DNA of 47,683 nucleotides. Origin: Acidobacteriota bacterium. GTDB taxonomy: Bacteria; Acidobacteriota; Blastocatellia; UBA7656. The stretch is taken from contig JACQDB010000068.1 in assembly GCA_016201275.1 (NCBI GenBank), positions 1 to 47,683 of the forward strand, written 5' to 3'. Positions 25,039-31,846 of this stretch are shown here, piece after piece. Position numbers and translations under genes: made by a program. Under the pieces are notes generated by a model, which was not told the DNA's origin, ran no database searches, and saw only the letters and a program-made list of their open reading frames with translations. Position 1 is the stretch's first letter. Every line of letters starts with the position of its first letter.

Positions 25039-25067
25039 GTTTTTCTTTCCTTTCCAATTTGAAATGG

Positions 25068-25970
25068 TTACTTGTGGTCATGCGTGTTGGCAATGAATTC
25101 TACCACCAAAGTCGCCAGTTCTTCGCCTTTGTCTTCCTGGAGAAAATGGCCAGCGCCGTTGATGGTGGTATGCGCCTGGTTTTGCGTACCGGGAATCAGT
25201 TTTTGAAAAGCGCGGTCGCCGCCTCTGGTAATCGGGTCGCTGTCGCTGAAGGCGGTCAAAAAAGGCTTCGTCCAATTTCGTAAAACTTCCCAGGCCCGCC
25301 GATTCGCCGGTGCGGCAGGGTCGTCCGGCGAGATTGGCACAAGCAGCGGAAAGGCTCTGGCTCCGGCCTTGTACGATTCATCGGGGAAGGGCGCATCGTA
25401 GGCGGCGACCACCGCTTCGGAAAGCGGCTTGACGACCGCGCCTCTGACGATCCCCCCGGCGTGAAATTCCTCTACGGCTTGCGAATAGGCTTGCCATTTC
25501 AAAAAGGCTTCGGAAGGCGGCGTGTCGCCGGTTGGCAAAAACGTATTGGCGGCAACGATGCGCGCAAAGCGTTGGGGATTTTCCGCCGCCACGCGCAAAC
25601 CGATCAAGCCGCCCCAGTCCTGGCCGAAGAGGGTGATCTCGGTCAAGTCGAGTTGGCGAAGCAAATCGCTAATCGCCTCCACATGAAATTGATATGAATA
25701 GTCCGATTGCTTGACCGGTTTATCCGACCGCCCGAAGCCGAACAGATCGGGAGCGATGGCACGATGACCTGCCTTGACGATGAGCGGAATCATCTGGCGA
25801 TAGAGGTACGACCACGAAGGCTCGCCGTGCAACAGCAAAACCACTGCGCCGGTAACACTGCCTTCGTCAAGGTAGTGCATTCGTAGGCCCTTGATTTCAA
25901 TATAGCGCGGCGCGAAATCATAACCCGGCAGCTTGTGAAAACGCTCGTCGGGGGTGCGTAAAAAATCCAT
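25068..25970 (-). CDS. haloalkane dehalogenase (HLD-I type)
   Basis: A 300-residue alpha/beta hydrolase. The nucleophile is Asp118 in GQDWGG, not Ser. Glu50 and Trp53 ([11 protein letters not shown]) and Trp119 give the HLD-I halide site. Spacing of Glu50 to Asp118 (68) equals that of Glu56-Asp124 in DhlA. The later acid DSDPITRG and base GAGHFLQED complete the triad. The known reaction is hydrolysis of a haloalkane to alcohol and halide, although many genomic members have no known halogenated substrate and some close relatives are epoxide hydrolases. ATG 25970 is chosen because AGGAG lies nine bases upstream; a longer frame begins at 25988. It is the gene before the acyl-CoA dehydrogenase on the same strand, 29 bases apart. 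Confidence 0.9.
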   Translation of the reverse strand: MDFLRTPDERFHKLPGYDFAPRYIEIKGLRMHYLDEGSVTGAVVLLLHGEPSWSYLYRQMIPLIVKAGHRAIAPDLFGFGRSDKPVKQSDYSYQFHVEAISDLLRQLDLTEITLFGQDWGGLIGLRVAAENPQRFARIVAANTFLPTGDTPPSEAFLKWQAYSQAVEEFHAGGIVRGAVVKPLSEAVVAAYDAPFPDESYKAGARAFPLLVPISPDDPAAPANRRAWEVLRNWTKPFLTAFSDSDPITRGGDRAFQKLIPGTQNQAHTTINGAGHFLQEDKGEELATLVVEFIANTHDHK

Positions 25971-26035
25971 AAAGACTCCTTTCTTCAAAGCAACAGCAAA
26001 AGTGTGTACGCCAGCTCGGTACGCTTCAATACCTG

Positions 26036-26141
26036 CTGGTGGAGGAAATAAAGTGCGACCTTGTACGGGCGATCACCGCAGGGTCGCCCGTACAGGACCT
26101 GGGAAAATCGCTGACGTTTTGCAAGTTATTTCTTCCACCCT
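26036..26141. repeat. palindromic element, family B copy 3
   Basis: Outer arms GGTGGAGGAAATAA and the complement of GGTGGAAGAAATAA flank the core GTACGGGCGATC-accgca-GGGTCGCCCGTAC and the tail GGGAAAATCGCTGACGTTTT, which also occurs (diverged) in copy 1. It lies in the gap between the dehalogenase and the SDR gene and is followed after eight bases by the MITE candidate. Confidence 0.8.
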
Positions 26142-26149
26142 TCTTACTA

Positions 26150-26247
26150 GAGTGTGTCGCAAAATTCCAGCAACAGCCCATATGTTGTGGATAGTCAAAT
26201 CATCACATACAATATCTGGATAGAAAATCTATTGATGCGACACGCTC
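26150..26247. mobile_element. 98-bp MITE candidate flanked by TA
   Basis: Terminal inverted repeats GAGTGTGTCGCA (26150-26161) and TGCGACACGCTC (26236-26247) match at 11 of 12 positions. TA dinucleotides flank it at 26148-26149 and 26248-26249, as for IS630/Tc1-mariner insertions. There is no open frame. Its last base and the flanking TA form the TAG stop codon of the SDR gene that follows on the minus strand. Confidence 0.6.
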
Positions 26248-27014
26248 TATCTAGCGGTTGCGCCGCCATCAACGACGAAGTTTTGACCGGTTACAAAAGA
26301 GGATTCGTCGGAAGCCAGGTACAAGGCGATGCCGCCGATTTCATCGGGCAAGCCGACGCGTGGCAAAGGCTGCGTCGCTTCCAGATGTTTGACGTATTCT
26401 TCGTTCTTCCAGAAATATTCGCTGAAGTCGGTTTGAATTAAACCGGGCGCAATGGAATTGACGCGTATGTTGTGCTTGCCGTATTCCAAGGCGCAGGTGC
26501 GCGTCATCATCATCAACGCCGCTTTGGTGGCGCTGTAGAGCAAGCCGCCGGGTTGCGGTCGGAGTCCGGCTATCGAGACGATGTTGATAATCGAACCGCC
26601 CTGATGGCGTTCGATCATCTTCGGCACGACCAGTCGTATCAGGCGCAAGGCAGACAGCACATTAATTTCAAACATCTTGGTGAACATCTCGTCGGTGACT
26701 TCAAGCGACGGGCCTTGCCCGATATTGGTGGCGCTATTGTTGACCAGAATATCCACTGCGCCCACTTGTTTTTCGGTCTCTTTGACCAGGGTTGCGATGC
26801 TGTCGGCGCGGCCTATGTGACATTCCATCGGCACGATGGTTCCGGCCAGCGCAGCGAATTCTTGAGCCGTCGCGGCAAGATTTTCCATCTTGCGGCTGGC
26901 AATGACGACCTTGGCTCCGGCTTCGGCTAAACGATAGGCGATGGCTTTACCGATGCCGCGTCCGCCGCCGGTGACGATGGCTACCTTGCCGGTGAGATCG
27001 GCGTAATGGTTCAT
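26247..27014 (-). CDS. short-chain dehydrogenase/reductase, FabG-like
   Basis: A 255-residue classical [11 protein letters not shown] (cofactor binding), [11 protein letters not shown] with Ser-Arg after beta2 (NADP preference is likely), LVNNSATN (NNSA variant of NNAG), [12 protein letters not shown] (Tyr-x3-Lys) and [12 protein letters not shown] are seen in order. Typical reactions are 3-ketoacyl reduction or oxidation of secondary alcohols. ATG 27014 has GGGAGA eleven bases upstream. The gene's last Arg-TAG appears to be formed partly by the MITE end, so the native C-terminus may have been slightly longer. Its upstream neighbour on the strand is a serine hydrolase gene at 84 bases. Confidence 0.9.
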   Translation of the reverse strand: MNHYADLTGKVAIVTGGGRGIGKAIAYRLAEAGAKVVIASRKMENLAATAQEFAALAGTIVPMECHIGRADSIATLVKETEKQVGAVDILVNNSATNIGQGPSLEVTDEMFTKMFEINVLSALRLIRLVVPKMIERHQGGSIINIVSIAGLRPQPGGLLYSATKAALMMMTRTCALEYGKHNIRVNSIAPGLIQTDFSEYFWKNEEYVKHLEATQPLPRVGLPDEIGGIALYLASDESSFVTGQNFVVDGGATAR

Positions 27015-27098
27015 AAGTTGGTCTCCCTGGTTTATTGATTAAACGCTTGATTAATGAATTCGTTTGTCGCTGCTGCCAGCACTCCGCGCTGGGCTTCC

Positions 27099-28418
27099 TC
27101 AATCCGTGATCGCTTGATAGGCCAGCACTTTGAATTTGTCGTGAACGTCGAGTTGCTCATTCGGGCGCAATTGCACCAGCATGATGCCGATCATCTGTTC
27201 TTTCGGATCAACCCAGAAGGTCGTCGAAAAGAAGCCGCCCCAGGTGTATTCGCCCACCGAGCCGATTTTTGCAGAGGCCCCCAAATCGGTTCGCACCGCA
27301 AAGCCCAAACCAAAACGATAACCGTCAAACGGGCTGTTCCACATCACCAGATCGCCTATGTGATTGGCGGTCATGTACTCTACGGTTTTGCGGCTCAACA
27401 ATTTCACGTTGTCAAATTGTCCGCCGTTGAGCAGCATCTGCAAAAAGCGCCAGTAATCTTCTGCTGTGGACACCAGCCCCGCGCCGCCCGAATAATATTT
27501 CTTGTCACCTTTGTACGGATAGCTTGCCGAATATTTCATCAACCCTTGTTCGACAACCTCATCACCATATTTTTCCAAACCGTTTTTCGTTGGCTGGTAG
27601 AGCGCCGCCAGACGATAGAGTTTGTCTTCCGGTAAATAAAAACAGGTGTCTTTCATGCCCAGAGGTTTGAAGATGCGTTCGCGGAAAAATTCATCGAGGC
27701 TCAGGCCCGACAACACCTCGACCAAACGCCCCGCCACATCTATGCCCAAGCCGTAATCGAAACCTTCGCCGGGTTGAAAATGCAGCGGCATACGGGCCAG
27801 CCTGGCGACATTTTCCGCCAGCGTGTCCGAGGTTTGCGAAAGCCCGTCACAGACCCCAGCCTTCTTGTACATATCGGAGATATAGGGCGTCCCTTGAAAG
27901 GTGTACGTGATGCCCGAAGTATGCGTCAACAGATGATGAATGGTGATGGGCTTATTGGCGGGGACTAATTTATACGTGGATGAATTGCTGTCTTTGTCTT
28001 TGCTGATGACCAGAACCTGGGGGTTTTGAAACTCCGGCAGATATTTGGCAAGCGGGTCGGTCAGTAAAAATTTTCCTTCTTCCCAAAGCATCATCAAGGC
28101 GACCGTGGTAATCGGTTTGGTCATGGAAGCGATGCGAAAGAGGGTATCGGGTTGCATTGGTCTTTGCGCCTCGATGTCGGCCATACCAAAGGTTTGCAGA
28201 TAGGCGAGCTTGCCTTTGCGCGAAATCAGGGTTACGGCTCCGGCAATCTTCTGCTCATCCACATAGGCTTGCACGACCTGATTGATGCGGTTCAAGCGCT
28301 CGCCGGAAAAGCCTGCCTCTTTGGGATTGGCGGTTGGTAAACTTCTGACCGAGGTATCCGGCGTCAGAAAAATTAGCATGAAAAAAAGCGTCAAGAGCGG
28401 GCGAAGTTTGTATTTCAT
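27099..28418 (-). CDS. exported serine hydrolase of the beta-lactamase/class C PBP family
   Basis: A 439-residue protein with an N-terminal signal (LLTLFFMLIFLTPD, residues about 8-21) and the class C serine beta-lactamase fold. The nucleophile motif is Ser98-Met-Thr-Lys101 in RIASMTKPITT, FDYGLGIDVAG supplies the Tyr motif, and the third motif reads WGGFF instead of the HxG/KTG of true lactamases. Esterase EstB and D-aminopeptidase-type members have this form, so an esterase or peptidase is more likely than a beta-lactamase. It acts in the periplasm. AAGG precedes ATG 28418. It lies on the minus strand with SDR and quinone oxidoreductase genes; whether it belongs to the same operon is unclear. 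Confidence 0.88.
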   Translation of the reverse strand: MKYKLRPLLTLFFMLIFLTPDTSVRSLPTANPKEAGFSGERLNRINQVVQAYVDEQKIAGAVTLISRKGKLAYLQTFGMADIEAQRPMQPDTLFRIASMTKPITTVALMMLWEEGKFLLTDPLAKYLPEFQNPQVLVISKDKDSNSSTYKLVPANKPITIHHLLTHTSGITYTFQGTPYISDMYKKAGVCDGLSQTSDTLAENVARLARMPLHFQPGEGFDYGLGIDVAGRLVEVLSGLSLDEFFRERIFKPLGMKDTCFYLPEDKLYRLAALYQPTKNGLEKYGDEVVEQGLMKYSASYPYKGDKKYYSGGAGLVSTAEDYWRFLQMLLNGGQFDNVKLLSRKTVEYMTANHIGDLVMWNSPFDGYRFGLGFAVRTDLGASAKIGSVGEYTWGGFFSTTFWVDPKEQMIGIMLVQLRPNEQLDVHDKFKVLAYQAITD

Positions 28419-28482
28419 CGAGCCTTTTCCGAATCCTTTTCAGCGTATTGAAATCTCTTTCTCGGCGCTAATTATTTTCTCG

Positions 28483-29457
28483 CTATTCCATAGTCAAGAC
28501 AACCTTGCCGTAAGTTTTTCGGTCTGCCAAATCCCGCAATGCCTGCGCCGCCTGCGCCAGTGGATAGCGATAGGCGACCGCCGGTTTAATCAATCCGTCT
28601 TCATACATTTTGAAAAGCGCGGTTTGCGAAGCCGCCAGATACGGCGGCTGCGCTTCCAGATGGCCGCCCCAAAAACAGCCAACGACGGACATATTTTTCA
28701 GCAGGATGCGATTGGCGGCAATCGTGGGAATGCGCCCACCGGCAAAACCTATGACCAACAAACGCCCAGCCGAAGCGATGCACTTACTCGATAAATCAAA
28801 CACGTCGCCGCCCACAGGATCATAAATCACATCCGCACCGCGTCCGCCGGTGAGGGTTTTTACTGCCTGCACCCAACCGTCATCGTTGTAGTTCAGGGCG
28901 TGGTCTGCGCCTTGCGCTAAACAGAAATCCAACTTCTGCTGACTGCCTGCGGTGGCGATAATTTTTGCGCCGAAAGCTTTGCCCAGTTGCACTGCCGCAC
29001 TGCCGACGCCGCCTGCTCCCGAATGCACCAGCAACCACTCACCGGCGTGCAAGTGGGCGCGTTCGGTCAAGGCAAAGTAAGAGGTTTGATAAACGATGTA
29101 CATCGCGGCAGCTTCGTCGAAACTCATAGAAGCGGGCGTGACAAAAGTTCTGTCGGCTTTGGCGATGGTGTATTCGGCGAAGGCTCCAAGCGTGCTGGCG
29201 TGCACTGCATCGCCGATGGCAAGGTGCGAAACGCCTTCGCCGATGGCGTCAACCAGGCCCGCGACCTCGGCTCCGGGGATGAAGGGCAAAGGCGGTTTGG
29301 TTTGATATTTCCCTTGAATTTGCAGGATGTCGAAGAAGTTCAAGGCGGCAGCGCGATTGCGGATTCGCACCTCGCCGGGTTGCGGTTCGGGAAGCGCAAG
29401 CTCGGCGAATTGCAGCGCTTCGGGTTCGCACCATTGGTGTACTTGCCAGGCTTTCAT
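28483..29457 (-). CDS. quinone oxidoreductase / zinc-independent MDR-family reductase
   Basis: A 324-residue medium-chain dehydrogenase/reductase of the NADPH:quinone oxidoreductase group. LPFIPGAEVAGLVDAIGEGV (N-terminal catalytic domain), VHSGAGGVGSAAVQLGKAFG (nucleotide-binding AxxGVG block), and VIYDPVGGDVFDLSSKCI are diagnostic. No zinc cysteines are seen. Substrates are quinones or enoyl-thioesters. Start ATG 29457 (MKAWQVHQWCEP) is the family's usual beginning, with AAGGAT fourteen bases upstream. It diverges from the etf operon. The palindromic operator lies 86 bases upstream, so the same TetR might act on it too, but its promoter on this strand is not recognised. Confidence 0.9.
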   Translation of the reverse strand: MKAWQVHQWCEPEALQFAELALPEPQPGEVRIRNRAAALNFFDILQIQGKYQTKPPLPFIPGAEVAGLVDAIGEGVSHLAIGDAVHASTLGAFAEYTIAKADRTFVTPASMSFDEAAAMYIVYQTSYFALTERAHLHAGEWLLVHSGAGGVGSAAVQLGKAFGAKIIATAGSQQKLDFCLAQGADHALNYNDDGWVQAVKTLTGGRGADVIYDPVGGDVFDLSSKCIASAGRLLVIGFAGGRIPTIAANRILLKNMSVVGCFWGGHLEAQPPYLAASQTALFKMYEDGLIKPAVAYRYPLAQAAQALRDLADRKTYGKVVLTME

Positions 29458-29509
29458 AGGGCGAAACGATCCTTTTGAAATTTCGCTGTCGGACGCCAAC
29501 ACAATAGGC

Positions 29510-29538
29510 TTGACAGCCCGTCATTCGATTACTACTAT
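29510..29538 (+). promoter_or_regulatory. sigma70-type promoter of the etf operon
   Basis: TTGACA (29510-29515), a 17-nt spacer and TACTAT (29533-29538) give a consensus -35 and a 4/6 -10. Transcription would start about 29545, inside the palindromic operator, and read toward etfB. Confidence 0.7.
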
Positions 29539-29542
29539 TCAC

Positions 29543-29560
29543 CTACCGAACGGTCGGTAG
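29543..29560. promoter_or_regulatory. predicted TetR operator, site 2 (etf operon)
   Basis: CTACCGAACGGTCGGTAG is a palindrome with perfect 7-nt arms. It differs at one base from site 1 at 3343-3360. It lies five bases after the -10 hexamer, where repressor binding would block initiation. The match to a site 26 kb away is the basis for the shared-regulon inference. Confidence 0.72.
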
Positions 29561-29849
29561 CGCGATAGAGCGGAAGCATTATAAGCATCTGGTGGAGTCT
29601 GCACAACCCCTTCAAGAGAATTGCCGAGGGCGCAGACCGCAAGTTGAATGGATTGCTGGAAGCGAGCGCACCGGGAGACATGAAGGCGAAGCCGATGCGC
29701 GGTTGCCGTCAGCAGCAGATGACCAGTTGCAACCCCTTGAGGTTCATTCATCGTCGCTTCGTGGCGAAATTATGCAAGCCGGTTGGTGGCTTGATGACGG
29801 GTGGCAAGCCTGCCCATCATCAAGCGTTGGAATCAAAGATAGACTTACC
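29561..29849 (+). other. about 290-nt leader before etfB
   Basis: Between the predicted transcription start and the etfB ATG is an untranslated region. It is open in the etfB frame back to 29592, but the encoded residues do not resemble ETF or anything known. A hairpin (CTTGATGA at 29791-29798 with TCATCAAG at 29817-29824) stands near its 3' end. No known riboswitch was recognised. Confidence 0.4.
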
Positions 29850-30659
29850 ATGCCTGTAAACATCATCGTCTGTGTAAAGCAAATCCTCGACCCGGAAATC
29901 CCGTCGCGTGATTTTCGCGTGGACGCCGAACAGCGCGAAGCGGTGCGCGGCGCGGCCAATCTGGTCACCAATATTTTTTGTGAAAACGCTTTGGAAACCG
30001 CTTTGCAGTTGAAGGAAAAGAGCGGCGGCAAAATCACGGTCATCAGTTATGGCGCAGACAGCACCGAAGATGCGCTTCGCAAGGCGTTGGCGATGAAAGC
30101 TGACGCCGCCATTCATATATTGAATGACGGGCAAGCGCATCCCGACCCGTTGAGTGTGGCGCAGGTCTTGGCCGCAGCGATTCGCAAGCTCGGCGAATTC
30201 GATGTGGTGATGCTGGGGCGCGAGTCCGGCGACTGGGGCGTAGGCCAGACCGCTGGCTTGTTGGCTGAAGAGTTGGGCGTGGCGGCGGTCGCTTTCGTGG
30301 ACAAGGTTGAAATCGGCGCGGACGGTTTGCAACTCAAACGGCAAACCGATGTTGGCTATGAACGAGTGGCGGCGACCATGCCGCTGGTGATTTCGATCAC
30401 CAACGATGAACACAACGTGCCGCGCATACCCAAGACCCGCGACGTGATGATGTCGTTTCGTCAACCGTTGACCAAATGGACGCTGGAAGATTTGGGCGTC
30501 AACGCCGCCGAGGTGCGCGCTGGGAATCATTATTATGCAGTGGTGGATTTATTCATTCCGGTGCAAGAGTTGAATTGCGAATTCGTAGATGGCGACACCC
30601 TCGAAGCGCGCGTCGAGAAATTCGCCCAACGCATCATCGAAGTCACCGGCTCGATGTAA
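29850..30659 (+). CDS. etfB: electron transfer flavoprotein, beta subunit
   Basis: A 269-residue ETF beta subunit (FixA family). ETF is a soluble heterodimer with FAD and AMP that takes electrons from acyl-CoA dehydrogenases. MPVNIIVCVKQILDPE is the canonical start. The body has the ETF signature DVVMLGRESGDWGVGQTAGL and VISITNDEHNVPRIPKTRDV. Length fits (250-270). ATG 29850 is chosen on family grounds; the frame extends upstream but that part has no ETF similarity. Only a weak ribosome binding site is seen. A TTGACA/TACTAT promoter with a TetR operator lies 290 bases upstream. The alpha subunit follows after 89 bases. Confidence 0.95.
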   Translation: MPVNIIVCVKQILDPEIPSRDFRVDAEQREAVRGAANLVTNIFCENALETALQLKEKSGGKITVISYGADSTEDALRKALAMKADAAIHILNDGQAHPDPLSVAQVLAAAIRKLGEFDVVMLGRESGDWGVGQTAGLLAEELGVAAVAFVDKVEIGADGLQLKRQTDVGYERVAATMPLVISITNDEHNVPRIPKTRDVMMSFRQPLTKWTLEDLGVNAAEVRAGNHYYAVVDLFIPVQELNCEFVDGDTLEARVEKFAQRIIEVTGSM

Positions 30660-30748
30660 AGGGATAGGATTTGGGATTCGGGGACTTGATTTTCAAGAGA
30701 GCGAAAACCCTGCTTCCCAAATCCTTAATTTGAAACGCTGATTAATTT

Positions 30749-31711
30749 ATGAATGACGTAATCATTTCGCTTTTTGCCAGCGCTGGATATGACCGCGCCG
30801 CGCAAGGCGTGGCCGGAGCCGGTCGTCGTCTTGCTGCTGACTGCGGCGCTCAACTGCACGCCGTCATCATCGGCGCGCCCGATGCGGCGATGAAAGCGGC
30901 GGTCGCTGCGGTTGCTGATGCGGTGACGATTGCCGACATCGGCGACTATCAAACGGAAATTTGTTTGTCGGCGTTGACGCAAATCTGCAAAACCTTAGCG
31001 CCGCAAGCTGTCCTGTTGAGCAACGATTTTTACAGTCAAGAACTCGCGCCGCGACTGGCGCACCGTTTGGGCGGCAGCGCCGTTGCCGATGGCCTTGCTT
31101 TGAACCTTGTGGAGGGCAAAGTGCGCGTCAATCGCAGCGTCTATGGCGGCAAGGCGATGGCGACGATTGAACTGCAACGCTCGCCCGCCGTGGTCTGGTT
31201 GCGTGCACGCGCTTTTGACCCTGCGCCCTTGCGCCCCGAAGCGACGACCGCGATTCAACCGGCGACGCTGGATTTGCCGACCCGCGTCAGCACCACAATC
31301 ATCGAGCGCAAAGTCGAAGCGGGCGACGAAGCGCGTTTGGAAGATGCCAAAGTGATCGTCTCCGGCGGCAGAGGATTGGGCAGCCCTGAGCCGTTCAACG
31401 AACTGCAAAAGCTCGCCAATATTTTAGGCGCGCAGATGGCGGCTTCACGCGCCGCTTGCGATGCCGGTTGGGTGCCACCCTCGTGGCAGGTCGGCCAGAC
31501 TGGCAAAAAAGTTGCGCCCGGTCTGTATCTCGCCGTAGCGATTCACGGCGCGAGTCAACATCTGGCAGGCATCTCCGACGCGAAGAATATCGCCGCGATT
31601 AACATTGATAAAGACGCGCCGATTTTCAAACAATGCCGCTTCGGGATTGTCGAAGATTATCGCAAAGTCGTGCCGCTGTTGATTGCACGACTCAACGCTT
31701 TGAAGAAATAG
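30749..31711 (+). CDS. etfA: electron transfer flavoprotein, alpha subunit
   Basis: A 320-residue ETF alpha subunit (FixB family), which binds the FAD. The C-terminal FAD domain shows GGRGLGSPEPFNELQKLA, SRAACDAGWVPPSWQVGQTG, KKVAPGLYLAVAIHGASQHL and NIDKDAPIFKQCRFGIVEDY, the normal order. The usual GISGA is AIHGA here, a small deviation. The N-terminal domain begins MNDVIISLFASAGYDRAAQG. It follows etfB by 89 bases and precedes the membrane Fe-S protein by 135 bases on the same strand, so electrons probably go from dehydrogenase to ETF to this protein to quinone. No strong ribosome binding site is seen before ATG 30749. Confidence 0.95.
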   Translation: MNDVIISLFASAGYDRAAQGVAGAGRRLAADCGAQLHAVIIGAPDAAMKAAVAAVADAVTIADIGDYQTEICLSALTQICKTLAPQAVLLSNDFYSQELAPRLAHRLGGSAVADGLALNLVEGKVRVNRSVYGGKAMATIELQRSPAVVWLRARAFDPAPLRPEATTAIQPATLDLPTRVSTTIIERKVEAGDEARLEDAKVIVSGGRGLGSPEPFNELQKLANILGAQMAASRAACDAGWVPPSWQVGQTGKKVAPGLYLAVAIHGASQHLAGISDAKNIAAINIDKDAPIFKQCRFGIVEDYRKVVPLLIARLNALKK

Positions 31712-31846
31712 TTTTGAGAAGTCGAGCGCCGAATGCAGACGGAACAGGTTTGAGCCGCAAGGGTGAAGACGCCGGCACTAGCGTTTGCGGACGAGGTTGA
31801 TTGACGCCGCAAAATTCCACTTGCACACGCTACGCCAAACCGATTG

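Noticed and set aside
29592-29849. N-terminal extension of ETF beta
   Set aside because: Residues before MPVNIIVCVKQ have no similarity to ETF and a promoter/operator lies just upstream; treated as leader.
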